47,133 bases of DNA from Candidatus Rokuibacteriota bacterium (lineage in GTDB: Bacteria; Methylomirabilota; Methylomirabilia; Rokubacteriales; CSP1-6), in NCBI GenBank assembly GCA_003220315.1, contig QHSA01000158.1:1-47133 (forward strand), in the 5' to 3' direction. The notes under the pieces are model-generated. The model made no database searches, was not told the origin of the DNA, and was given only the letters and a program-made list of their open reading frames with translations. Of the stretch, positions 18,580 through 26,865 are shown piece by piece (the first letter of the stretch is position 1; every line of letters begins with the position of its first letter). Made by a program: the position numbers and the translations under genes.

Positions 18580-19818
18580 CTACTTCGCCTCCTTGATGGC
18601 CTTGGCCACCACCTCGGGATAGGCCTTGAACCAGTCCGTGACCCTCGCCCACTTGCCGCCCCTCACCTGCCAGACCTGCACCAGGCCTCCGCCTTCGTGG
18701 TCCGTGGCCGTGACCTCGAGCGGCGGCACCAGGCCTCCCAGGGTGAAGCCTTTGATCTGCTCGAATCCCTTCTTCACGTCCTCGCCGGTGATCTTGCCGT
18801 CCGGCCGCGCCTTCAAGGCGTTCCGGATGGCCTCCACGTGGAGCGCGGCGATGAGGACACCCCGGTTGTAGTACACCGTCGACGCCATCTCCTTCGGGGC
18901 TTCCTTGCCTTGCTTCTTGTACATCTCGCGGATCTCGTTGATGACCGGGAAGTCCTGCCCCACGCCGGCAAACTGCAGCCCGTAATAGCCGTCGGCGAGG
19001 GCGTAGCCGCCGGCCGCCTCGATGTCGGCCTCGGCGGCACCCCAGACGAACGAGACGACCTTTCGGAGCGGGAAGCCGACCCGCTTGAGCTCCTTGATCG
19101 ACACCGACGGTGAGCGCCCGAAGAGGTGGGCGATCAGGAAGTCGGCGCGATAACGCTGGGCGATGTCGAGCACCTGAGCGCCCATCTCCACGCCGGGCGG
19201 TGGCACGGCGAAGGTCTTGAGCTGGAAGCCTTCCTTGACCGAGAGGTCTTCGAGGATCGGGATCGGCTCACGGCCCGCCGGGTTGTCGTAGAAGAGGAAG
19301 CCGATCTTCTTGCCCTTGAGGCTGCCGCCGAGCTGGTCCTTGACGAACTTCACGGCCGCAGTGGCCTGAGACCAGTACGTCGCGGCGATCGGAAAGATGT
19401 ATGGGTACCGGCTGCCGTCGGCGGCGGCGGCCTTCCCGAAGCCGGGTGAGGTGCCGGGGATCCGGTCCTCCGTCAGCTTCTGGGTCAGCGCGTAGATCTG
19501 CGGGGTGCCGTAGACGCCGATGACGACCGCCCCCGCCTTCTTGAAGCGCTCGTACGACTCCATGGCCGCCGGCACCTTGTACTCGTGATCGACTTCGTCG
19601 ACCCGGAGCCTGTGCCCCATCACGCCGCCATTGGCGTTCACGAGGTTGACGTAGTCGTGGTACCCGGGACAGATCACGACGCCGACCGTCTGGGTCGCCC
19701 CCGTCCGGTCGCACTGGAAGCCGAGGACGATGTCGTGGCTCGCCTGGACGGATCCCACACCCGTGAGTGTCAGGGCGAGGACCACCACCGTCATGAAGAT
19801 CCCCACATGTCGCTGCAT
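18580..19818 (-). CDS. Liv-type ABC transporter substrate-binding protein, second tandem copy (module 2)
   Basis: Periplasmic type-I binding protein of 412 residues (Peripla_BP_6-like) with a signal peptide ending VGSVQA before SHDIVLGFQCDRTG. Cysteines in FQCDRTG and VICPGYHDY may pair. The ATG at 19818 has GAGGAGG at good spacing; two more in-frame ATGs upstream are less well placed. By eye about three-quarters of residues match the adjacent copy at 19871-21118 over nearly the full length, so the pair arose by tandem duplication. Divergence is concentrated at the N-terminus and around the GYALADGYYGLQ region. The ligand is unknown. Confidence 0.93.
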   Translation of the reverse strand: MQRHVGIFMTVVVLALTLTGVGSVQASHDIVLGFQCDRTGATQTVGVVICPGYHDYVNLVNANGGVMGHRLRVDEVDHEYKVPAAMESYERFKKAGAVVIGVYGTPQIYALTQKLTEDRIPGTSPGFGKAAAADGSRYPYIFPIAATYWSQATAAVKFVKDQLGGSLKGKKIGFLFYDNPAGREPIPILEDLSVKEGFQLKTFAVPPPGVEMGAQVLDIAQRYRADFLIAHLFGRSPSVSIKELKRVGFPLRKVVSFVWGAAEADIEAAGGYALADGYYGLQFAGVGQDFPVINEIREMYKKQGKEAPKEMASTVYYNRGVLIAALHVEAIRNALKARPDGKITGEDVKKGFEQIKGFTLGGLVPPLEVTATDHEGGGLVQVWQVRGGKWARVTDWFKAYPEVVAKAIKEAK

Positions 19819-19870
19819 GGCCATCCTCCTCAAGCGTCGACGCGATTGGGGCCGCCGAGCGTGCCGGCGG

Positions 19871-21118
19871 CTACTTCTTCGCGCTCGCCGCCTTGATGTG
19901 CTTGCCGACCACATCGTTGTAGGCACTGAACCAGTCGGTCACCTTCGCGAACTGCCCGCCCTTGACCTGATAGATCTGGACCAGCCCGCCGCCCTCGTGG
20001 TCATTCGGCGTGATCTTGAGCGGCGGCACGAGTCCGCCCAGCGTGAAGCTCGCGATCTTCTCAAACCCTTTCTTCACGTCCTCGCCGGTGATCCTCCCGT
20101 CGGGCTTGGCCTTGAGCGCGTTCCGCACCGCCTCGACCTGGACGGCCGCCCACACGACGCCGCGGTTGTAGTAGACCGTCGACGCCATCTCCTTCGGCGC
20201 CGGCTTGCCCTCCTTCTTGTACATCTCACGGATCTCGTTCAGGACGGGGTAGTCCGTCCCCACGCCTGCGAACTGCATGACGTGGTAGCCCTCGGCCGCG
20301 GACCAGCCGCCCGCGGCCTCGACATCCGCCTCGGCCGAGCCCCACACGAACGACACGACCTTGCGGAGCGGATACCCCACGCGCTTGAACTCCTTGATCG
20401 ACACCGACGGCGACCGGCCGAACAGGTGGGCGATGACGAAGTCCGCGTGGTAACGCTGGGCGATGTCCAGCACCTGGGCGCCCATCTCCACGCCGGGCGG
20501 CGGGACGGCGAACGTCTTGAGCTGGAACCCCTCCTGCGCCGACAGATCTTCGATCACCGGAATGGGCTCGCGGCCCGCCGGGTTGTCGTAGAAGATGTAG
20601 GCGATTTTCTTGCCCTTGAGGCCGCCGAGTTGCTTCCGCGCGAAGTCCACGGCCGCCGCGCCCTGCGACCAGTAGGTGGCCGCGATCGGGAAGATGTACG
20701 GGTAGCGGGTCCCGTCCGTGGCGTCGCCGCGACCGAAGCCGGGCGTCGTGCCCGGGATCCGATCCTCCGTCAGCCGCTGCGTCAAGGCGTAGACGATCGG
20801 CGTGCCGTAGACGGCGATCACCACGGCGCCCTCCTTCTTGTAGCGCTCGTACGCCTCCACCGCGGGCGGCACCTTGTACTCGTGATCGATCTCGATCAGC
20901 CTGATCTTGTGCCCCTCGACGCCGCCCTTGGCGTTGACGAGGCGGACGTAGTCCTGAGCGCCCGGGCACATGTTGACGCCGACGGTCTGCGTCGCCCCGG
21001 TCCGGTCGCACAGGAAGCCCATGACGATCTCGTGACTCGCCGTCGCGGAGGCCACGCTCGCGAGCGTCGTCCAGACGGCCACCGCCGCTCCGATCAACCG
21101 CGGGAAGCTCCGTCGCAT
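19871..21118 (-). CDS. Liv-type ABC transporter substrate-binding protein, first tandem copy (module 2)
   Basis: Exported binding protein of 415 residues. The start ATG 21118 has AAGGAG seven bases upstream, and a signal peptide ends near SVASATA. The mature part begins SHEIVMGFLCDRTG, with a second Cys in NMCPGAQDY. Shared blocks with the neighbour include PYIFPIAATYWSQ, FYDNPAGREPIP, FAVPPPGVEMGAQVLDIAQ and APKEMASTVYYNRGV. Two binding proteins with one LivHMGF set suggest a widened ligand range. The gene lies 25 bases after livM. Confidence 0.93.
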   Translation of the reverse strand: MRRSFPRLIGAAVAVWTTLASVASATASHEIVMGFLCDRTGATQTVGVNMCPGAQDYVRLVNAKGGVEGHKIRLIEIDHEYKVPPAVEAYERYKKEGAVVIAVYGTPIVYALTQRLTEDRIPGTTPGFGRGDATDGTRYPYIFPIAATYWSQGAAAVDFARKQLGGLKGKKIAYIFYDNPAGREPIPVIEDLSAQEGFQLKTFAVPPPGVEMGAQVLDIAQRYHADFVIAHLFGRSPSVSIKEFKRVGYPLRKVVSFVWGSAEADVEAAGGWSAAEGYHVMQFAGVGTDYPVLNEIREMYKKEGKPAPKEMASTVYYNRGVVWAAVQVEAVRNALKAKPDGRITGEDVKKGFEKIASFTLGGLVPPLKITPNDHEGGGLVQIYQVKGGQFAKVTDWFSAYNDVVGKHIKAASAKK

Positions 21119-21143
21119 CGCTTGTCTCCTTTTACCCACGCGC

Positions 21144-22211
21144 TCAGTACGCGAAGGGCCAGACACGGAAGTAGTTCCGGATGTTCCGCCAGAGACGGTT
21201 GAGCCCCTCGGGCTCGACGACCAGAAAGAAGATGATCAGCGCTCCGAAGAGGATGAGGCGGAGGTTCGGGATGATGTTCAGGACCGACGCCTGGGAGAAC
21301 ACGAGGCCGCCGAGTGCCTCCATCGCGTATCGGATGGCGATCGGCAGCAGCGTCACGAAGATCGCGCCGAAGACCGAGCCGAGCACCGAGCCCAGGCCGC
21401 CGATGATGATCATCGCCAGGTAGTCGATCGAGACCGTGATCTGGAACTGCTCGTAGTTCGCGATCCCGAGGTAGTACGTGTAGAGGACGCCGGTCACGCC
21501 CGCGTAGAACGACGAGATCGCGAACGCCAGGAGCTTGTAGCGGAAGATGTTGATCCCGATGATCTCGGCGGCGATGTCGTGGTCGCGGATCGCGATGAAC
21601 GCCCGGCCGATCCGGCTCCGCATCAGGTTCAGGGTCCCGACGAGTGCCGCCACGACGAAGAACATCAGGAAGAAGTACATCTCGCGCTGCGACGCGATCG
21701 TCAGGCCGAGGAACGACGGTCGCGGCATCTCGATCGACGCCTGGACGCCGCCCGAGATCCACGTGACGTGGTTGATGGTCCACTCGATGATGAGCTGGCC
21801 CGCGAGCGTGGCGATCGCCAGGTAGAGCCCCTTGATCCGCAGCGAGGGGATGCCGACGATCGCGCCGATGATGGCGGCCATGACGCCGCCGAGCGGCAGC
21901 GCGAGCCAGAACGGCGCGCCGAGACGGACCGCGAAGTTCGCGGCCGTGTAGGCCCCGACCGACATGAAGGCCCCGTGGCCGATGGAGATCTGGCCCGTGT
22001 ACCCGACGAGGATGTTGAGCCCGAGCGCGCCGACGACGGCGATCGCGACCAGGTTGACGATCGACAGGTAGTACTCGTGAACGCTGAACGGCAGCACGAG
22101 GAGAAAGAGGACGGCAAGCGCCGCGACCGTCCAGCGGGCGATGGGCAAGGGATACAGGGCCATGTCGGCCTCGTACGTCGTCTTGAGCACCCCGCACTCG
22201 CGGTGAATCAT
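21144..22211 (-). CDS. livM: Liv-type ABC transporter permease LivM (module 2)
   Basis: Inner-membrane permease of 355 residues with about ten hydrophobic helices and the family blocks GLNILVGYTGQISIGHGAFM, GIPSLRIKGLYLAIATLA, IRDHDIAAEIIGI and IIGGLGSVLGSVFGAIFV. I place the start at ATG 22211 (MIHRECGVLKTTYEADMALYP) because the module-1 LivM begins the same way (MIYREAGQFKTSYASD). The frame is open further upstream, but that part is the inverted-repeat spacer. It pairs with the LivH at 22405-23304. Confidence 0.93.
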   Translation of the reverse strand: MIHRECGVLKTTYEADMALYPLPIARWTVAALAVLFLLVLPFSVHEYYLSIVNLVAIAVVGALGLNILVGYTGQISIGHGAFMSVGAYTAANFAVRLGAPFWLALPLGGVMAAIIGAIVGIPSLRIKGLYLAIATLAGQLIIEWTINHVTWISGGVQASIEMPRPSFLGLTIASQREMYFFLMFFVVAALVGTLNLMRSRIGRAFIAIRDHDIAAEIIGINIFRYKLLAFAISSFYAGVTGVLYTYYLGIANYEQFQITVSIDYLAMIIIGGLGSVLGSVFGAIFVTLLPIAIRYAMEALGGLVFSQASVLNIIPNLRLILFGALIIFFLVVEPEGLNRLWRNIRNYFRVWPFAY

Positions 22212-22230
22212 GCGCGACTCCACGGGCTCG

Positions 22231-22386
22231 CCACGCGGGGGCCCTGGAGGGTGGGGGGTGAGTCGACCACGCGGCACGCGCGCGCATGGCCCGTCGCGGC
22301 TGGGCTCCACCCGGGCGCGCGAGGTCCGCAGGCGACGCGGCGGGAACGGGTCTCCCTACCCCCCACCCTCCAGGGCCCCCGCGTGG
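22231..22386. repeat. Perfect 29-bp terminal inverted repeat in the livH-livM spacer
   Basis: Arms at 22231-22259 (CCACGCGGGGGCCCTGGAGG and onward) and 22358-22386 are exact reverse complements and enclose 98 bases. TCG flanks both ends (22228-22230 and 22387-22389) and could be a 3-bp target duplication. The element fills most of the 193-bp gap between livH and livM and encodes nothing recognisable. In the transcript it would form a very stable stem. A MITE-like insertion or an mRNA-processing structure are the main options. Confidence 0.92.
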
Positions 22387-22404
22387 TCGAGGCCGTGAAC
22401 TGGC

Positions 22405-23304
22405 TCATACGCGTTCGATGATCTTCTTGCCGAAGATGCCGTAGGGCCGAATCATCAGCGCCAGGATCATCAGGACGTACGGCGCGAAGTCCTTCGTCCC
22501 GCCGCCGACGTACGGATCAACGTAGCCCGCGGCCACGTTCTCCACGACGCCGACGATCAGCCCACCGAGGATCGCCCCCGGGATCGAGTCGAGCCCGCCC
22601 AGGATCACGACCGGGAAGACCTTGAAGCCCACGAGCGAGAGATGCACATCGACGCCGAGCATGCTGCCCCAGATCACCCCGCCCAGGGCCGAGACGACCC
22701 CCGTCATCGCCCACGCGAGCGCGAAGTACCGCTCGACGTTGATCCCCATCGCCATCGCCACTTGCTGGCTGTCGGCGACCGCGCGCATCGCGATCCCCTT
22801 GCGCGACTTCAGGAAGAACCAGCCGAAGACCCCGAGGAAGACGAGGCTGACCGACGCGCCGAGGAGCTGGATCGGCGGGATGAACAGGGGGCCGACGATG
22901 AACGGCTCGTCGCTGATCGGAAGCGCCAGCGGCTTCGTCTCCGCCCCCCACGTGAGCGGGCCCACGCCGCGCAGGATGGCGGCGAGACCGATCGTCGCCA
23001 TGACGACGGCGATGATGGGCCGCCCGATGAGGCGCCGAAGCATCACGCGTTCGAGCCCGAATCCGAACCCGACCATCCCCAGGAGGCCCGCGGACACCGC
23101 GAGCCAGAGCGGGGCGCCGTAGGCGACCAGGCAGACGGCGACGACGAAGCCCGCGATCATGACGAACTCACCCTGGGCGAAGTTAATCGCGTCGGTCGCC
23201 TTGTAGACGAGGACGAACCCGAGCGCGATCAGCGAGTACATGAGCCCGATGAGGATCCCGTTGGACATCAGGAGCACGAAGAACCGCCCGTCGACCTCAA
23301 GCAT
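22405..23304 (-). CDS. livH: Liv-type ABC transporter permease LivH (module 2)
   Basis: Permease of 299 residues. It carries the LivH hallmarks GLMYSLIALGFVLVYKATD, INFAQGEFVMIAGF, VERVMLRRLIGRP-like helix starts and FKVFPVVILGGLDSIPGA, ending MIRPYGIFGKKIIERV. The start ATG 23304 overlaps the end of the acyl-CoA synthetase by eight bases (ATGCTTGA), implying translational coupling. The inverted repeat at 22231-22386 follows its stop. Confidence 0.93.
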   Translation of the reverse strand: MLEVDGRFFVLLMSNGILIGLMYSLIALGFVLVYKATDAINFAQGEFVMIAGFVVAVCLVAYGAPLWLAVSAGLLGMVGFGFGLERVMLRRLIGRPIIAVVMATIGLAAILRGVGPLTWGAETKPLALPISDEPFIVGPLFIPPIQLLGASVSLVFLGVFGWFFLKSRKGIAMRAVADSQQVAMAMGINVERYFALAWAMTGVVSALGGVIWGSMLGVDVHLSLVGFKVFPVVILGGLDSIPGAILGGLIVGVVENVAAGYVDPYVGGGTKDFAPYVLMILALMIRPYGIFGKKIIERV

Positions 23305-25213
23305 GCGCGACCGCCCCTTCGACGTCCTCCACGCGTACGCGCGACCGGAGCGCGGCCTGCCGGCCATCCTCGTAGGTGATCATGGTCGTCAGCTCGACCG
23401 CGTCCCCGCCCGAGTAGAAGGCGTCGACGACGGCCGCGTACTTCTCCGCGACGTACCGCCGGCGGACCTTTCGGGTGCGGGTGACTTCGGCGTCGTCGGC
23501 GTCGAGGTCTTTGGTGAGCAGCAGGAACCGCCGGACTCTGGTCGCGTCCGGCAGCGTGGCGTTGCACTTACGGATCTCCTCCCGGATCAGCGCGCGCACC
23601 TCGGGCTTCTGGGAGAGGTCCGTGTAGCTCGTGTACGGGAGCCCGCGCCGCTCCGCCCAGTTGCCCACGGTGTTCGGGTCGATCGCGATCATCGCCGCGA
23701 CGAACGCGCGCTCACCGCCGAACGCGACCGCCTCGCGGACGTAGGGGCTGAACTTGAGCTTGTTCTCGATGAACTGGGGAGCGAACGGCGTCCCGTCGGC
23801 CAGCGCGCCGACGTCCTTGGCCCGGTCGATGATGACGAGGTGCCCGCGCGGGTCGACGAAGCCGGCGTCGCCCGTGTGGAACCAACCCTCCCCGTCGATG
23901 ACCTCGCGGGTGGCCGCCTCGTTCTTGAGATAACCCTTGAAGATCCCGGCGCCCCGCACGAGCACTTCGCCGCGCTCGGCGATCCGGACGTCGATGCCCG
24001 GGCACGGGCGCCCGGCCGTCGTCGGGTTGGCCTCGGTGCTCGGCTGGAGCGAGACGAGACCGGTCGTCTCGGTGGAGCCGTACACCTGCTTGAGATTCAC
24101 GCCGATCGATCGAAAGAACCGGAACGTGTCGGGCCCGAGCGGCGCGCCGCCCGTCAGCGCCCAGCGCGCGCGCCGCAGGCCGAGCTGGTCGCGGACCGGC
24201 CCGTAGACGAAGACCTCGCCGAGGGCCACGGCCAGACGCAGTCCGAGCGGCACGGGCTTGCCGTCGCCGCGGAGGATCTCGGCGCGCTCGGCCGCGGCCC
24301 GGAAGGCCTCGAAGACCCGGCGCTTGAGCCACGGGGCATCGGCCGCCTTGACCTGCACCCCGGTCAGGATGTTTTCCCAGATGCGGGGCGGCGCGAGCAC
24401 GAGTGTCGGTCCGAGCTCACGCAGGTCGCGCTGGACCGTCTCGGGGCTCTCGGGGCAGTTGCACGCGAACCCGACGTAGAGGCTCATGATGAGCGTGTAG
24501 AACGCGTCGCCCACCCACGCCATCGGCAGATACGCGAGGTAGTCGTCGTCGACGCGAAACTCCTCGGCCCCTGCGGCGATGCGGGCCGTCTCGACCGCGT
24601 TGCCGTGGGTGAGCATCGCGCCCTTCGGGTCTCCCGTCGTCCCCGAGGTGTAGCAGATGAACGCGACATCGTCGGGTCGACCCCGCTCGACTTCGGCCTC
24701 GAAGCGGCCCGGGTGCTCCGCGCCGAACTTCCGGCCGAGCTCCTGGACCTCCTCGAACGACTTGAGCCAGTCGTAGCGGTAGTGCAGCATGCCGCGCGGG
24801 TCGTCGTAGACGACGAGGCGAAGCCCGGACAGCTCGTCCCGGAGCGCCAGGATTTTGTCCACCTGCTCCTGGTCCTCGGCGACGATCACGGCGCACTCCG
24901 CGTGGGTCCAGACGAAAGCGAGCTCCTTGGCGATCGAGTCCTGGTAGACCGGCACGGAGACGCCGCCGAGCGCCTGCGCGGCGACCTGGGCCCAGTAGAG
25001 GCGCGGCCGGTTGTCGCCGATCACCGAGAGGCGCTCGCCCCGCGCGAAGCCGAGCGCCGCGAGCCCGAGCGCGAAGGCCCGCACTTCGGCGTGGTACTGT
25101 CCCCACGTCCATGTCTGCCAGATCCCACGGTCCTTCTCGCGGATGGCCGGGCGCCCGCGCAGGTCGCGGGCGTTCTTCCCCAGGAGGCGCGGGAGCGTCA
25201 CCAGCTCAGCCAC
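23297..25213 (-). CDS. Long-chain-type acyl-CoA synthetase (AMP-forming), module 2
   Basis: ANL enzyme of 638 residues with the architecture of long-chain fatty-acid CoA ligases (FadD15-like). The P-loop YTSGTTGDPKGAMLTH is near 186, followed by YGSTETTG (about 373), GWFHTGDAGFVDPRGHL and a C-terminal VTRTRKVRRRYVAEKY. It should convert an imported carboxylic acid to its CoA thioester; chain length is not readable. I chose GTG 25213, with GGAGGGG upstream; it overlaps the livG stop by eight bases (GTGGCTGA). An in-frame GTG at 25246 is possible. The gene sits between livG and livH of one transporter. Confidence 0.92.
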   Translation of the reverse strand: MAELVTLPRLLGKNARDLRGRPAIREKDRGIWQTWTWGQYHAEVRAFALGLAALGFARGERLSVIGDNRPRLYWAQVAAQALGGVSVPVYQDSIAKELAFVWTHAECAVIVAEDQEQVDKILALRDELSGLRLVVYDDPRGMLHYRYDWLKSFEEVQELGRKFGAEHPGRFEAEVERGRPDDVAFICYTSGTTGDPKGAMLTHGNAVETARIAAGAEEFRVDDDYLAYLPMAWVGDAFYTLIMSLYVGFACNCPESPETVQRDLRELGPTLVLAPPRIWENILTGVQVKAADAPWLKRRVFEAFRAAAERAEILRGDGKPVPLGLRLAVALGEVFVYGPVRDQLGLRRARWALTGGAPLGPDTFRFFRSIGVNLKQVYGSTETTGLVSLQPSTEANPTTAGRPCPGIDVRIAERGEVLVRGAGIFKGYLKNEAATREVIDGEGWFHTGDAGFVDPRGHLVIIDRAKDVGALADGTPFAPQFIENKLKFSPYVREAVAFGGERAFVAAMIAIDPNTVGNWAERRGLPYTSYTDLSQKPEVRALIREEIRKCNATLPDATRVRRFLLLTKDLDADDAEVTRTRKVRRRYVAEKYAAVVDAFYSGGDAVELTTMITYEDGRQAALRSRVRVEDVEGAVAHA

Positions 25214-26000
25214 GTTCCCCTCCGTCGGGCGAGCCCTTGGTCTCACCGAGGTACGCCTTGATCACCCGCGGATCGGCCCGCACGTCGTCCGGCGTGCCGT
25301 CGGCGATCTTCGCGCCCATGTCGAGGACCGCGATGCGGTCCGAGATGTCCATGACCACGCCCATGTCGTGCTCGATGAGGACGATGGTCGTCCCCCACTC
25401 CTCGTTGACGTCGAGGATGAAGCGCGCCATGTCCTCTTTCTCCTCGTGGTTGCAGCCACCCATCGGCTCGTCGAGCAGGAGCACTCTCGGGTCGAGCGCG
25501 AGCGCCCGGCCGAGCTCGACGCGCTTCTGCAGCCCGTACGCGAGCGAGCCCGTCGGTCGGCGGCGGAGGTCCTGGATCTTGAGGAAGTCGATGATGTCCT
25601 CGACACGCCTGCGGTGGGCGACCTCCTCCTTCTGCGCCAGCCCCCAGTAGACGAACGACTTGAGCACGCCGGCCTTCATGTGGACGTGGCGGCCCAGCAT
25701 CAGGTTGTCGAGCACGGTCATGCCCTTGAACAGGGCGATGTTCTGGAAGGTGCGCGCGAAGCCGAGCGCCGCGACGCGGCTCGCCGCGAAGCTCGAGATG
25801 TCCGTGCCCTCGACGACGATCCGGCCCGCGTCGGGGTGGTAGAAGCCGCTGATCATGTTGAGCACGGTCGTCTTGCCGGCGCCGTTGGGCCCGATCACCG
25901 AGAAGATCTCGCCCTTCTGGACATCGAGGCTCACCTTCGTCACGGCCTGGACCCCGCCGAACGCCTTCGAGACCCCGCGAATCTCGACGAGCGCGCTCAT
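25206..26000 (-). CDS. livG: Liv-type ABC transporter ATP-binding protein LivG (module 2)
   Basis: ATPase subunit of 264 residues. Walker A GPNGAGKTTVLNMISG, the LivG phrase ARTFQNIALFKGMTVLDNLM, signature region SLAYGLQKRVELGRAL, Walker B VLLLDEPMGG followed by HEEKEDM, H-loop IVLIEHDMGVVMDISD, and the LivG-type C-terminal extension ending VIKAYLGE are all present. It begins 34 bases after module-1 livF, with the hairpin at 26007-26028 between them, and overlaps the synthetase GTG by eight bases. Confidence 0.94.
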   Translation of the reverse strand: MSALVEIRGVSKAFGGVQAVTKVSLDVQKGEIFSVIGPNGAGKTTVLNMISGFYHPDAGRIVVEGTDISSFAASRVAALGFARTFQNIALFKGMTVLDNLMLGRHVHMKAGVLKSFVYWGLAQKEEVAHRRRVEDIIDFLKIQDLRRRPTGSLAYGLQKRVELGRALALDPRVLLLDEPMGGCNHEEKEDMARFILDVNEEWGTTIVLIEHDMGVVMDISDRIAVLDMGAKIADGTPDDVRADPRVIKAYLGETKGSPDGGERG

Positions 26001-26006
26001 ATGCCC

Positions 26007-26028
26007 GGAGGGGGCTACGCCCCCCTCC
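26007..26028. repeat. GC hairpin between the two transporter modules
   Basis: An 8-bp perfect stem GGAGGGGG/CCCCCTCC with a 6-base loop lies between the livF stop and the livG start. There is no U-tract. It marks the boundary between modules 1 and 2 and could attenuate or process the long transcript. The flanking CTCCGAG also occurs next to the hairpin at 14823-14841. Confidence 0.6.
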
Positions 26029-26034
26029 GAGTAT

Positions 26035-26859
26035 TCATGACAGCCACCGCTTGCGCCGGCGGTAATGCTTCACGTCGCGATAGCTCTTCCGCTGCCCGAC
26101 GCCGGAGAGCCCGAGGTAGAACTCCTTGATATCCTCGTTCTCGCCGATCGTCCGGGCGTCGCCGTCGAGGACGATGCGCCCGTTCTCCATCACGTACCCG
26201 TACTGCGCGAACCGGAGCGCCATCGTGGCGTTCTGCTCGGCGAGCAGCACGGCCACCCCCGCCTCGCGGTTCATCCGGCTCACGATCTCGAAGATCTCGT
26301 GCACCAGCATCGGCGCGAGCCCCATCGAGGGCTCGTCGAGCAGCATGAGCCTGGGCCGCGCCATGAGCGCGCGGCCGATCGCCACCATTTGCTGCTCGCC
26401 GCCCGAGACGTAGCCGGCGCGGACCAGGCGTCGCTCCGCCAGCCGGGGAAAGTAGCGATACACGAGCGCGAGGTCCTGCTTCGCCGCGTGGCCGTTCTTC
26501 CGCGTGTAGCCGCCGGTGAGGAGATTCTCCTCCACGGTCAGGTGCTCGAAGACGTGCCGGCCCTCCATGACCTGGACGATTCCTCGCGTGACGACCTCGG
26601 CCGGGTCCTTCCGATGGATCGGCTGCCCCTCCCACTCGATCGTGCCCTTGGTGACGTCGCCGCGCTCGGTCCGGAGCAGCCCGGAGATCGCCTTCAGAGT
26701 CGTGCTCTTGCCGGCGCCGTTGGCCCCGAGGAGGGCGACGATGCCCCCCGCGGGGACCCGCAGCGAGACTCCCTTCAACACGAGGATCACGTGGTCGTAG
26801 ATCACCTCGATGTTGTTCACCGACAGCAGGGGCCGGGGGTCGTCGCGCACGGCGCTCAC
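26035..26859 (-). CDS. livF: Liv-type ABC transporter ATP-binding protein LivF (module 1)
   Basis: ATPase subunit of 274 residues. Walker A GANGAGKSTTLKAISG, RGIVQVMEGRHVFEHLTVEE, signature VSGGEQQMVAIGRAL, Walker B LMLLDEPSMGLAP. It ends in a basic tail, KSYRDVKHYRRRKRWLS, nearly identical to the module-2 LivF. The start is a GTG at 26859; a later in-frame GTG near LLSVNNIEVIYD would match its paralogue's first residues better. It follows the binding-protein stop closely. Confidence 0.93.
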   Translation of the reverse strand: MSAVRDDPRPLLSVNNIEVIYDHVILVLKGVSLRVPAGGIVALLGANGAGKSTTLKAISGLLRTERGDVTKGTIEWEGQPIHRKDPAEVVTRGIVQVMEGRHVFEHLTVEENLLTGGYTRKNGHAAKQDLALVYRYFPRLAERRLVRAGYVSGGEQQMVAIGRALMARPRLMLLDEPSMGLAPMLVHEIFEIVSRMNREAGVAVLLAEQNATMALRFAQYGYVMENGRIVLDGDARTIGENEDIKEFYLGLSGVGQRKSYRDVKHYRRRKRWLS

Positions 26860-26865
26860 GCTCGC

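Noticed and set aside
22212-22310. 33-residue N-terminal extension of module-2 LivM
   Set aside because: It is read through the inverted-repeat arm; the module-1 paralogue begins at the equivalent of MIHREC.
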